From Tepidiphilus succinatimandens (GTDB taxonomy: Bacteria; Pseudomonadota; Gammaproteobacteria; Burkholderiales; Rhodocyclaceae), in NCBI RefSeq assembly GCF_006503695.1, contig NZ_SBIK01000019.1:1-38178 (forward strand): a stretch of DNA of 38,178 nucleotides, written 5' to 3'. A program made the translations under genes and the position numbers. Below the pieces are notes generated by a model, which was given only the letters and a program-made list of their open reading frames with translations, was not told where the DNA came from and did no database searches. Within the stretch, counting starts at the first letter, position 1, and each line of letters begins with the position of its first letter. This document shows, piece by piece, positions 7,397 to 15,682 of the stretch.

Positions 7397-8616
7397 TGAG
7401 CACGGATGACAAGACCGCTCTCGCCGACCGTTTCAGGAATCTGTCGCCAAAGGCCAAGCAGTATCTCGTGCTTGGGGCCGTGGGCACGGCGTTTCTTGGG
7501 CTTGTTTTTGGCAGTGTCGCGCTCTGGAACAAGCAGCCATCGATGATTCCTCAGTCCGGCAAAGAAGAGCACCCCACCAAGAACATCGCGGCACCCGGCT
7601 CGCAGGTCGATCCGCGCGACGTGTGGATGGCACAATCTTCCCAACAAATGAAGGAAATGGATGCGGTCATCCAGGGGCTCAAGCAAAAATTGGCCGAGAT
7701 CGAACAGAAACAGAAACAGGAAAGCCTGCTCCCGCCGCTGCCCCCATTCCCGCAGCCTCAGCCTCCTTCCATGGAGCAGCCGCAGCCAGCCGCACCGTCT
7801 GCCATGCCCGCAAAACAAGAACCGCTACCCCCGCCGCCGCCAAAGGAACCGGGTATCTCCGTATTCGAAGTCAGCGATGCGGCACCGGTGGATCAGAGCA
7901 ATGAAAAGCGTGGCAAAACCTATGTACCGTCGGGATCTTTCATGCGTGCGGTACTGCTGGGAGGGCTGGATGCCCCGACGGGCGGACAGGCACAGAACAA
8001 TCCCTGGCCGGTACTGCTGCGGGTGCAGGACAACGCCTTCCTGCCCAACCGCTATCGGGCCAAGGTCAAGGAGTGCTTCCTCTTGGGTTCGGGGTACGGC
8101 GACATCAGTTCCGAGAGGGCCTATCTCAGGCTCGAATCGCTATCCTGCGTGCTGAACAACGGCGAGGTCATCGATACCCCGGCCAAGGGATACGTAGTCG
8201 GAGAGGACGGCAAGGCCGGTATGCGCGGGCGGCTCATCAGCAAACAAGGCCAGGTGCTGGCCAATGCGCTCATGACCGGGATCATCTCCGGTATCGGACA
8301 GGGCTTGCAACAGTCCGCCATGTCCTACAGCACGAGCGCGCTTGGCACGGTAGGTACCGTCGATGCTGGCAAGGAGTTCCAGGCAGGAATCGGCGCCGGC
8401 GTCGGCAGGGCGCTTGACCGGCTCTCGCAGTACTACATCGACCTGGCCGAGAAGATGTTCCCTGTCATCGAAGTCGATGCGGGGAGGGTCGTCGATGTCG
8501 TCCTGACCAAGGGCATAACCCTTGGGCTCGGACCGGCGTTCGACGAAGGCGATTATTCGGACGTCTGGAAGCGCGGTCGTCAGGTCATGAGGAAACCTTT
8601 GGATCCAATGGAGTAA
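7396..8616 (+). CDS. traB: TraB, channel scaffold protein
   Basis: The VirB10-like protein spans from inner to outer membrane and joins core to coupling ATPase. It has 406 residues from the ATG at 7396 (TGATG overlap with traK); a GTG at 7393 is also possible. It shows one membrane segment (about residues 19-38), a coiled coil (about 80-105), a proline-rich linker (about 110-150) and a beta-rich C-terminal domain. That domain contains YVPSGSFMRAVLLGGLDAPT and IEVDAGRVVDVVLTKG, both typical. Length is slightly below F TraB (475). Confidence 0.93.
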   Translation: MSTDDKTALADRFRNLSPKAKQYLVLGAVGTAFLGLVFGSVALWNKQPSMIPQSGKEEHPTKNIAAPGSQVDPRDVWMAQSSQQMKEMDAVIQGLKQKLAEIEQKQKQESLLPPLPPFPQPQPPSMEQPQPAAPSAMPAKQEPLPPPPPKEPGISVFEVSDAAPVDQSNEKRGKTYVPSGSFMRAVLLGGLDAPTGGQAQNNPWPVLLRVQDNAFLPNRYRAKVKECFLLGSGYGDISSERAYLRLESLSCVLNNGEVIDTPAKGYVVGEDGKAGMRGRLISKQGQVLANALMTGIISGIGQGLQQSAMSYSTSALGTVGTVDAGKEFQAGIGAGVGRALDRLSQYYIDLAEKMFPVIEVDAGRVVDVVLTKGITLGLGPAFDEGDYSDVWKRGRQVMRKPLDPME

Positions 8617-8621
8617 TTGAT

Positions 8622-9359
8622 ATGCGTAAGTTCGTTGTTTCGATCGCCGCGTTCGCGGCAGCGACCACGGTGTTCGCGGATGCGGGCGACGTGGAAAAAA
8701 GACTCAAGGAGCAGTATCCCGCAACCAAGATCACCGCGGTTCGAGAAACCCCGGTCCAGGGGGTCTATGAAGTCGCGATGGGGCGAAACGTTGCCTACAC
8801 GGACGCCTCCGGACGGTACATGATCTTTGGCCACCTCTACGACATGAAGGAGCAGAAGGACCTGACCGCCCAGCGCCTCGATGAGATCAACAAAATCGAC
8901 GTGTCTGCGCTGCCCTTGAGCGATGCCATCAAGACCGTCAAAGGCGACGGCTCCCGGAAGCTCTATGTGTTTTCCGACCCGGATTGCCCGTTCTGTCAGC
9001 GCCTGGAGCGCGAGACGATGCCAAAACTCGATAACGTGACGATTTACACCTTCCTCTACCCGCTGGAAGAGCTACATCCCGACGCCAAGCGTAAAGCGGA
9101 AACTATTTGGTGTGCCAAAGACCGCGCAAAGGCGTGGGATGACTTCATGAAAAGCGGCAAGCTTCCGGATCAGGTAACCCAGTGCGACAACCCGGTAGAA
9201 CGGAATATTCGGCTAGGCGGTAGCCTAGGCATCAACGGCACGCCGACCATCATCATGGGTGATGGAGCGATGGTGCCGGGGTTCGTGCCGGCATCCGAGC
9301 TCGAACGGCGTCTCGCCGCAGGCGCGCCGCAGCGCGCCAAGACCGCAACTGGAGATTGA
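8622..9359 (+). CDS. dsbC: DsbC-type periplasmic disulphide isomerase
   Basis: A 245-residue periplasmic thiol:disulphide isomerase that helps fold cysteine-rich channel proteins. It has a signal peptide (residues 1-19) and an N-terminal dimerisation domain (about 20-95). The thioredoxin fold carries the active site CPFC at residues 122-125 after FSDPD, and the cis-proline in GINGTPTII. The gene sits between traB and traV, as in GGI- and SXT-like clusters. Cysteine pairs in the neighbouring small exported proteins make useful clients, which is inference. Confidence 0.93.
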   Translation: MRKFVVSIAAFAAATTVFADAGDVEKRLKEQYPATKITAVRETPVQGVYEVAMGRNVAYTDASGRYMIFGHLYDMKEQKDLTAQRLDEINKIDVSALPLSDAIKTVKGDGSRKLYVFSDPDCPFCQRLERETMPKLDNVTIYTFLYPLEELHPDAKRKAETIWCAKDRAKAWDDFMKSGKLPDQVTQCDNPVERNIRLGGSLGINGTPTIIMGDGAMVPGFVPASELERRLAAGAPQRAKTATGD

Positions 9360-9362
9360 TGA

Positions 9363-9929
9363 ATGCGCAAACTCGTCATCGCTGTCATGCTGCCAGCCAT
9401 TCTGACGGGCTGCGCCAGCACCCTGTCCGGGCTGGACGGAGAGACCAAATTTGCTTGTAAAGCGCCAGAAGGTGTGAGCTGCGCCTCGCTGTCCGGGGTC
9501 TATGCCAACGCCGTCGCCAACAATCTGCCGGCGCTGAACCCGGAATGGAAGGGCGAGGAGAAGGAAGGGAAAGGTGGGACACCGGCGGCACAGCCTGCGA
9601 AGTCCGCCGCAATCGTCGGTCGCGCGCCGTCGTCAGGTGACCCGATCCGCACTCAACCGAAGGTGTTGCGCGTCTGGATCGCTCCATGGGAGGACGGCGA
9701 CGGCGATCTCCATGACCAGTCGTACATCTACGTCGTGGCTGATCCTGGCCGCTGGGTGATCGAGCACAACCAGAAGCGGATCGTCGACCGCTACCGTCCA
9801 ACGTTTCTCAGCACGGAGACGAACGGCAAGACGCAGCAGAGCCAGCCTGCGCAACGGCCCGAGGGGGACGGCGTCGTGCTGCCCGGCGCGCAAGGCTATG
9901 GGCCGACGCCGTCGCAGCAGATGGATTGA
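9363..9929 (+). CDS. traV: TraV, core lipoprotein
   Basis: The VirB7-like outer-membrane lipoprotein of the core complex. The 188-residue product has a lipobox LTGC (Cys17) and the conserved FACKAPEGVSC pair of cysteines used by TraV. A variable charged middle follows, then RVWIAPWEDGDGDLHDQSYIYV, the hallmark block of the family. It lies 4 bases after dsbC and ends just before traC. Confidence 0.92.
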   Translation: MRKLVIAVMLPAILTGCASTLSGLDGETKFACKAPEGVSCASLSGVYANAVANNLPALNPEWKGEEKEGKGGTPAAQPAKSAAIVGRAPSSGDPIRTQPKVLRVWIAPWEDGDGDLHDQSYIYVVADPGRWVIEHNQKRIVDRYRPTFLSTETNGKTQQSQPAQRPEGDGVVLPGAQGYGPTPSQQMD

Positions 9930-9946
9930 AGGGGGATGGATTGAGC

Positions 9947-12526
9947 ATGCTCGAAGTCCTGAAAACCATCTTTTACGGCGAGCGGTTTGCTCCGGCCGAC
10001 GCCGTTCCTCGCGCGCTGCTAGAGCAAATCGCCAGCATCCCGAAGCTGACCGGAATTCTGCCATATCTAGGCTGGATGAAGGACGAAAGGTTGTTCGTGC
10101 TGGATCAAGGCGCGTTCGGCGGAAAACCGGAGAAGAACATCGGCTTCTGCATCGAAACCATGCCGCAGACCGGCGCCAACGAAGAAATGGAACGGGTGCT
10201 GGCGAGCTTGTTCATGTCCTGCCCCCCAGGCACGGGCATCCAGATTTCTCTCTATGCAAGTCCGCACATTCTTCCGGTGTTGCGGACTCAGGCAAACATG
10301 CTCCCCGTCGATGGCGACAAAACCGGCGCGGAATGGGGGGACAGACGCAACAGGAACGTCTTTCGCGCACTGGCACGTCGCAGAATCGATTTCTACCTCG
10401 AAGGCACGGGAAAATCACTGTTCTCGCACCACATCTATCTGCTGCGCAACTACCGTTGCGTGATTTCCATCACGACGCCCTTGGATCCTTCGAATCCCGG
10501 CGATGTGGAAGAGGCGATCCGCATTCGTGAAAGCGCCCATGCGACCATGCGTTCGGCCCACCTGCCGGGGTGGGATTGGGGTCCGACCGACCTGCTCGAG
10601 TTCGTGGCCGATTTCTTCGACCATGAGCGGGTGTTCGGACGGGCGGCGGACAAACCGATTGAATACGACGAGTCGAAGCCGCTGCGCTTGCACCTTTCCA
10701 ATCCGGAAATCGCATCGTGCGTCGCAGACAGCTTCATCAAGTTCCGCAAGGCGGGTGGGAACGAAACCGCACTGCAATGTTTCTCCGTACGGCAGTACCC
10801 AAAATACTACCGCCTTGGCAACATGGGGGCCTTGATCGGGGACTATTACCAGATGGCTCTGGCGATTCCATGCCCGTTCCTGATCACGATGGGTGCCATC
10901 ATCCTTGATTACGAGTCGGCACGGACCAAGGCCCAGATAAAAGCGGCCCGCGCAACTCAGGCCGCCGGTTCCTATATGGCCCACTTCCAGCCCGACCTGC
11001 AAGACCGCAAGCGCGACTGGGACATGGTGTTGCGAGCGTTTGACAACGGACGCAACGTTGTCATGATGTACCACCAGATCGTCCTGATCTCGAGGCTGGA
11101 AGACGCGGCAAAGAGCGAACATGCGGTACGTGCCGTCTGGCGGGCACGGGGTTTCGATCTGGCCAAGGATGTCTATCTTCAGCATCAGGCGCTCATGGCG
11201 TCCATGCCGTGCACTCTGACTCCGGCGCTTCAAAAGGACTTGCAGATGTTTGGCCGAGTCGGGACGAAGACGGCGGACAACGCCGTCATGACCTCGCCGC
11301 TGATTGCGGAGTGGAAGGGGACCGAGACACCGGTACTCACGCTCTTTGGCCGCCGTGGCCAGATCATGACGTTCGATCTGTTCGACAACAAGGGCGGCAA
11401 TTACAACTTCGCCGTGGCGGCGCTGTCGGGTTCCGGCAAGTCGGTATTCGTCAATGAGATGGCGTTCCGCTATATCGGAACGGGTGCCAAAGTCTGGATC
11501 ATCGATGTGGGCCGATCATACCGCAACCTGTGCGAGTTGCTGGACGGAGAATTCATCGAATTCTCGGACGAACGTCGCAACACGATCTGCCTCAATCCGT
11601 TCTCGATGGTCGTGGACATCAACAACGACATGGAGATGCTGTTGCCGTTGATCGCTCAGATGGCGAGCCCACGGGAACCCCTCGACAATTTCAGCTACTC
11701 GGCCCTGTCTAGCGCCATCAAGCGAGTATGGGACCAGAAGGGGAAGGAGGCGACGATCTCGGATGTCTACGACCTGCTCAAGACGGGCCGGCTCTCCGAG
11801 GAAAGCGAGCGCGAGCGCGATCTCGCGCGTCTGGCCACGGCGCTCGAGCCTTACACCCGCTACGGCATCTATGCGAGCTACTTCGAGGGGGAGGCCAACA
11901 TAGCCTTCCACAAGAATTTCGTGGTCCTGGAACTGGAGGAACTGAAGAGCAAGAAGGATCTTCAGGCAGTGGTGATGCAGCTCATGATGTACCGCATCAC
12001 CCAGGAGATGTATCTGGATCGATCCAAGAGGAAGCTGGTGATCATCGACGAGGCATGGGACCTGATGGGAAGCGGATCGAGCGCTGGGTTCATCGAGGCC
12101 GGTTACCGTCGGGCGCGCAAATACGGTGGCGCGTTCGGCACCATCACCCAGTCGGTGGAGGACTACTACAAGAACGACGCAACCAAGGCCGCGATCCAGA
12201 ATGCGGACTGGCTATTCCTGCTCAGGCAGAAGCCGGAATCCATCGATCGGCTGGGCAAGGAAGGAAAGCTTCATGTCGACGAGTGGATGAAGCGGCAACT
12301 GTCGAGCGTCACGACCGAGCACGGTTATTACTCGGAGATCTTCGTTCACGGACCGATGGGTTCGGGTGTGGGACGGCTGATTCTCGACCCCTTCTCGATG
12401 CTGCTCTATTCGACCAGGGCAGAGGACTTCCAAGCGATCAAAACGCTCACGGAACAAGGGTTGTCGGTGGTCGAAGCAATCGAAACGCTGCTGCAGCGGA
12501 ACGGAACGACCAAAAATGCTGCGTAA
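9947..12526 (+). CDS. traC: TraC, pilus assembly ATPase (VirB4 family)
   Basis: The VirB4-type ATPase that drives pilus assembly. It has about 860 residues. The Walker A motif lies in ALSGSGKSVF (Gly495 to Ser499) and Walker B in LVIIDEAWDLMGS (Asp701-Glu702). The C-terminal block ITQSVEDYYKN, with its conserved glutamine, follows. The frame is open from 9926. Candidate starts are TTG 9941 and ATG 9947, both just after AAGGGGGA; ATG is given here. The gene is intact. It is followed by a 320-base gap holding a hairpin and a tnpB remnant, instead of running straight into trbI. Confidence 0.94.
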   Translation: MLEVLKTIFYGERFAPADAVPRALLEQIASIPKLTGILPYLGWMKDERLFVLDQGAFGGKPEKNIGFCIETMPQTGANEEMERVLASLFMSCPPGTGIQISLYASPHILPVLRTQANMLPVDGDKTGAEWGDRRNRNVFRALARRRIDFYLEGTGKSLFSHHIYLLRNYRCVISITTPLDPSNPGDVEEAIRIRESAHATMRSAHLPGWDWGPTDLLEFVADFFDHERVFGRAADKPIEYDESKPLRLHLSNPEIASCVADSFIKFRKAGGNETALQCFSVRQYPKYYRLGNMGALIGDYYQMALAIPCPFLITMGAIILDYESARTKAQIKAARATQAAGSYMAHFQPDLQDRKRDWDMVLRAFDNGRNVVMMYHQIVLISRLEDAAKSEHAVRAVWRARGFDLAKDVYLQHQALMASMPCTLTPALQKDLQMFGRVGTKTADNAVMTSPLIAEWKGTETPVLTLFGRRGQIMTFDLFDNKGGNYNFAVAALSGSGKSVFVNEMAFRYIGTGAKVWIIDVGRSYRNLCELLDGEFIEFSDERRNTICLNPFSMVVDINNDMEMLLPLIAQMASPREPLDNFSYSALSSAIKRVWDQKGKEATISDVYDLLKTGRLSEESERERDLARLATALEPYTRYGIYASYFEGEANIAFHKNFVVLELEELKSKKDLQAVVMQLMMYRITQEMYLDRSKRKLVIIDEAWDLMGSGSSAGFIEAGYRRARKYGGAFGTITQSVEDYYKNDATKAAIQNADWLFLLRQKPESIDRLGKEGKLHVDEWMKRQLSSVTTEHGYYSEIFVHGPMGSGVGRLILDPFSMLLYSTRAEDFQAIKTLTEQGLSVVEAIETLLQRNGTTKNAA

Positions 12527-12548
12527 ATCTGCGACTGTGGCCTTAACG

Positions 12549-12568
12549 AAGCGTTTCCGGGCGCTTTT
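12549..12568 (+). terminator. Possible weak terminator after traC
   Basis: AAGCG pairs with CGCTT around an 8-base loop and runs into TTTT. It lies 22 bases after the traC stop. The stem is short. It could also belong to the left end of the degraded IS605-type insertion that follows; I cannot distinguish these. Confidence 0.25.
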
Positions 12569-12659
12569 CGTAGACGTTTCGGTTTTTGCCACATGCTAGA
12601 GTCGGCCTGTTCGGAGCCAACTCCTTTATTACAAAAAGTGCAAATCATGGGAAATTCAA

Positions 12660-12833
12660 CGGCTGGCAACCGCAACTGCCCTACCCGTGACGAAGTCGTC
12701 CGGTAACGGCGGCGCTGCTTCAGGAGGGGTTCCTGGAGCAGTCGGGAAAGTGACGCCTGTCAGGCACGAGCACGGTCATCGAGACGGCTCAGGGCAGGAA
12801 GAAAACCGTGCGCACCTTTGTGCGCGTTTTTGA
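12660..12833 (+). pseudogene. tnpB tail remnant with right end, second IS605-type copy
   Basis: Reading from 12660, 57 codons to the TGA at 12831 give a peptide that aligns with the tail of the tnpB at 148-321. Examples are [26 protein letters not shown] and AHL. The two copies are clearly diverged, yet the frame stays open. Everything upstream of that tail, including the zinc ribbon and nuclease domain, is missing. The 128 bases between the traC stop and this point match no gene I know and may hold the left end. The terminal hairpin GCGCAC-CTTT-GTGCGC and the following GTTTTTGAGAGCAG correspond to GATAGCAG in copy one. This is a solo right end next to trbI. Confidence 0.75.
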
Positions 12834-12846
12834 GAGCAGGATTGCG

Positions 12847-13215
12847 TTGAAGGCTCACATCGTTACATGGGCGTTATCGGTGTTGTCGGCGTGCATCGTC
12901 GGCGCCGCATGGATATACACCCACCCATCGCCGCGCATGGTTCGTGTGGACGTGGGAAGCCTGTTCGACGAGCAAAAGAAAAACCTGGCGGAAAAGATCA
13001 AGCCCGGCATGTCCGAGGAAGAGCAAAAGGCCCTACTCTTGTCGGCGGAAGATTACGCCAGAAGAGTCGATGGCGCGCTGGATGTCGTCGCCAGGGAATG
13101 CGATTGCGCCGTCGTCAACGCGGCGGCGATCCTGCGGCTTCCTGAAACGGGCGGCGCATCGGGAATACCGGACATGACGTGGAGGGTCAAAGAACTGCTC
13201 TCGGGGGGAAGGTAA
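12847..13215 (+). CDS. trbI: TrbI, F-type secretion accessory
   Basis: An inner-membrane protein with a periplasmic tail; in F, TrbI influences pilus retraction and length. From TTG at 12847 it has 122 residues: a membrane segment (about residues 4-24), then MVRVDVGSLFDEQKK. A helical region follows, ending in VNAAAILRLPETGGASGIPDMTWRVKELL, which matches the conserved end of F-type TrbI. The frame is open to GTG at 12808, but that GTG lies inside the IS-derived hairpin. TTG with GCAGG 6 bases upstream is therefore preferred, and the true N-terminus may have been altered by the insertion. Its TAA overlaps the next ATG by one base. Confidence 0.82.
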   Translation: MKAHIVTWALSVLSACIVGAAWIYTHPSPRMVRVDVGSLFDEQKKNLAEKIKPGMSEEEQKALLLSAEDYARRVDGALDVVARECDCAVVNAAAILRLPETGGASGIPDMTWRVKELLSGGR

Positions 13216-14009
13216 TGTTCGGCCGGAAGCTGGCCTGGGCGCTGTCTTTGACGGCGGCAGCGTCGGCGATGGCAGGTACGCCATCGAGCGGGCTGGACTA
13301 TCCGTCAGTCTGGCAGTGCGACAGCACGAAGTTCAACTGGTATTGCCAAGTCGAGGAGACAAAGCCAACCGAACGGCAGCCACCCAAGAAAGCCAAGACC
13401 AAGGAAGAGATCGCCCTTGAAGAGATCGAGAAACTGCGCAAGGAACTAGAAGCGAAGAGGGCGCTCGCCATCTTGCAACCGACCCAGGAAAACGTCAAAG
13501 CCTACATCGCGGCTCAAGAGAGTTTGATGCAGCGCGCATCCGTATTCTCAGATGTCTGGCGCCGTGTCATCTGGCAAAACCCGGAAATGAACTACGAGTT
13601 GAAGCGTCCGGCGAACAACGCTGCCATCGCGACCTATACGAACCTGCGCAAGGCCGAAGAGAAGCGAACGCTGGACGAGATCAACAAGGAATGGGGGCTG
13701 TTCTTCTTCTTTCGCTCGGATTGCCCCTACTGCCATCGCATGGCCCCGACACTCAAATTTCTGTCGGAAGCCTACGGTATTACCGTACTTCCCGTCAGCC
13801 TGGATGGAGGAGGCCTGTCGGAGTACCCGAATCCTCTGCGCGATAACGGGATGGCTGCCAGGCTCGGCATCCAGCAAGTTCCCACGTTGGTGCTGGGGAA
13901 CATTAGGGACAAGCGGCTGATTCCGTTGGGCTCCGGGGTGATTTCCGCTCAGGACGTGATCGAGCGCATCTACATCCTCACCAGTACACGGCCGGGTGAG
14001 CTGTACTAA
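13215..14009 (+). CDS. traF: TraF, thioredoxin-fold pilus assembly protein
   Basis: A periplasmic protein needed for pilus assembly. The 264-residue chain has a signal peptide (residues 1-20), a lysine- and glutamate-rich coiled region (about 50-85) and a C-terminal thioredoxin fold. The fold carries CPYC in FFFRSDCPYCHRMAPTLKFL and cis-proline in GIQQVPTLVL. F TraF lacks the CxxC; many SXT/GGI relatives keep it, so this one may be redox active. The upstream in-frame ATG at 13179 lies within trbI and is unlikely. The TAATG junction with trbI argues that the direct trbI-traF order is old rather than a recent deletion scar. Confidence 0.93.
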   Translation: MFGRKLAWALSLTAAASAMAGTPSSGLDYPSVWQCDSTKFNWYCQVEETKPTERQPPKKAKTKEEIALEEIEKLRKELEAKRALAILQPTQENVKAYIAAQESLMQRASVFSDVWRRVIWQNPEMNYELKRPANNAAIATYTNLRKAEEKRTLDEINKEWGLFFFFRSDCPYCHRMAPTLKFLSEAYGITVLPVSLDGGGLSEYPNPLRDNGMAARLGIQQVPTLVLGNIRDKRLIPLGSGVISAQDVIERIYILTSTRPGELY

Positions 14010-14017
14010 TCAGAAAT

Positions 14018-14038
14018 GGACACAAAGTGTCCGCTTTT
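14018..14038 (+). terminator. Hairpin with T run after traF
   Basis: GGACAC-AAA-GTGTCC is a perfect 6-bp stem followed by GCTTTT, 8 bases after the traF stop. traH starts 70 bases later with its own Shine-Dalgarno. It may be an intrinsic terminator or an attenuating or processing hairpin inside a long operon. Confidence 0.45.
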
Positions 14039-14107
14039 GGCCGGCTGCATGAGGACCCGCCTACGTTAGATAACCGGATCGTCGGTCACTTGCAAAAGGG
14101 AATACCT

Positions 14108-15529
14108 ATGCTCAGGAAACGTCTCATCGCGGCAGCGATCGCGGTCACATTCAGCGCGTCGGCATCGGCCAGCATCCAGTCCGAGATGCAGTCCTGGTTC
14201 AACGAAATGGGAGCCTACGGCAACGTGACCGGCGCGCAGATGGTTCAGGGTCAAACCTCGACCGTGTACACCGGCGGCAGCATGTACATGCGCACGCCGA
14301 TCCGCAACTATCAGCTCGCGTCGATAGCGCCACCCAGCATCCGTGGCGGGTGCGGAGGGATCGACCTCTTCGCCGGTTCCTTCTCGTTCATCAACAGCGA
14401 GCAGCTGACCGCGCTCCTGCGCAACATCGCCAACAATGCCATCTCGTACGCATTCATGATGGCGGTGAAATCGGTCTCCCCCGATTTGGCCGACCTCATG
14501 CAATACCTCCAGGACCAGGCATCAAAGATCAACGGCATGAACCTCAACTCCTGCCAGTTGGCGGAGGGCATCACCACGGCCACATTGGGCCCCATGCTCT
14601 CCGACAAGAAAGAGCAGGCGAACGCCCAGGGCACGGGTTCCACTCTTTCGAACCTCTGGTCAGACAGCTTCCAGTCATTCGACGAGTGGCGAAAAGACAA
14701 GACCGCCAAGAAGCAGGCCCGCCAAAAGGCCGCCAGCGCTGATGCAAATCTGAAGGAAATCCTGCAACCCGGCAACGTCGTCTGGAAGGCCCTCCAGAAA
14801 ACCAGCGCGCCCGACGAGCTGAAAGAGCTGATGATGAGCATGGTCGGGACCATCATCATTGTCCCGCCCGGCGATCCGGGAAACGAAAACGGCACCACGC
14901 CACTCTGGCGTTACGTCGGTCCGACCGGGGTCAAGTTCTCGGATTTCATCGGCAACCCGGAGTCGTCCACCAAGAGCGACGTCACCCTTCTCAAATGCAA
15001 CGACTACGACTGCATGAATCCGGCTGCGGTCCCGAATCAGTCCGTCGCATCGCTGTCGTGGCATGTCCGTCGGACCATGGAGAATGCCACGAACAAGATC
15101 GTGAGCCGCCAGAAGCAGAGTTTCAGCGGCATCGACTACGCGGTCTACATGAATTCGTCGATTCCCGTGTGGAGGCTGGCCAACGTTGCCGCCATGAGCA
15201 GGAGCGGCCCTGCGCTTCTGACCAACAACTATGCCCAGGTCGTGGCCGTCGAGCTTGCCTACAACTGGTTCAACGAGATGGCAAACACCCTGCAAAAGGC
15301 GCTTTCCAACAACATGGCGGCCCAGGCGCAGGACGTCGTGCAGGCGAGCTCGAGCTTGAACCAGCGCATCGCGGAGGTCCGGCAGCTCGCCTCCGCCGAG
15401 TATGTGGCGCAATACCAGAAGGCCGTATCGACGGCGGAGCTGCAGAAGACCATACAGTGGCTTCATGAAACCATGATGAGATCGATGCCGGGCGACGTGC
15501 AGAAGTCGCTTCTGACGTTCAACCAATAG
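14108..15529 (+). CDS. traH: TraH, F-type pilus assembly protein
   Basis: A periplasmic and outer-membrane associated protein of the F-specific set, needed for pilus extension. It has 473 residues from the ATG at 14108, with AAGGGA 6 bases upstream and a signal peptide ending in SASA (about residue 21). Family blocks include WFNEMGAYGNVTGAQM, the GGCGGIDLFAGSFSFI segment, LNSCQLAEGI, LLKCNDYDC and SSSLNQRIAEVRQL in a C-terminal coiled region. Upstream in-frame codons from 14027 lack a ribosome site. Confidence 0.94.
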   Translation: MLRKRLIAAAIAVTFSASASASIQSEMQSWFNEMGAYGNVTGAQMVQGQTSTVYTGGSMYMRTPIRNYQLASIAPPSIRGGCGGIDLFAGSFSFINSEQLTALLRNIANNAISYAFMMAVKSVSPDLADLMQYLQDQASKINGMNLNSCQLAEGITTATLGPMLSDKKEQANAQGTGSTLSNLWSDSFQSFDEWRKDKTAKKQARQKAASADANLKEILQPGNVVWKALQKTSAPDELKELMMSMVGTIIIVPPGDPGNENGTTPLWRYVGPTGVKFSDFIGNPESSTKSDVTLLKCNDYDCMNPAAVPNQSVASLSWHVRRTMENATNKIVSRQKQSFSGIDYAVYMNSSIPVWRLANVAAMSRSGPALLTNNYAQVVAVELAYNWFNEMANTLQKALSNNMAAQAQDVVQASSSLNQRIAEVRQLASAEYVAQYQKAVSTAELQKTIQWLHETMMRSMPGDVQKSLLTFNQ

Positions 15530-15618
15530 CGGCAATTTGCCTGCATCGGCTCGACGGGCAGAAAAGAGGGACCATTCATCAAGAGAGCGACTTGACGAAA
15601 GGAGGAAGCGGGAAAAGG

Positions 15619-15666
15619 GGCGTGCCCTGCACGCCGCGCTCTCCCTCCCCGGCCTGAAGGCCGGGG
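15619..15666. repeat. Two adjacent perfect hairpins resembling an IS200/IS605 end
   Basis: GGCGTGC-CCT-GCACGCC (15619-15635) is followed by CCCCGGCC-TGAA-GGCCGGGG (15647-15666) and TTTC. The CCGGCCTGAAGGCCGGGGTTTC form is characteristic of ends of IS200/IS605-family elements in many bacteria. It fills the traH-traG gap, separating a strong Shine-Dalgarno (GAAAGGAGG at about 15597-15605) from the traG start at 15683. It might also serve as a terminator. Confidence 0.55.
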
Positions 15667-15682
15667 TTTCCCGCGCAAACTG

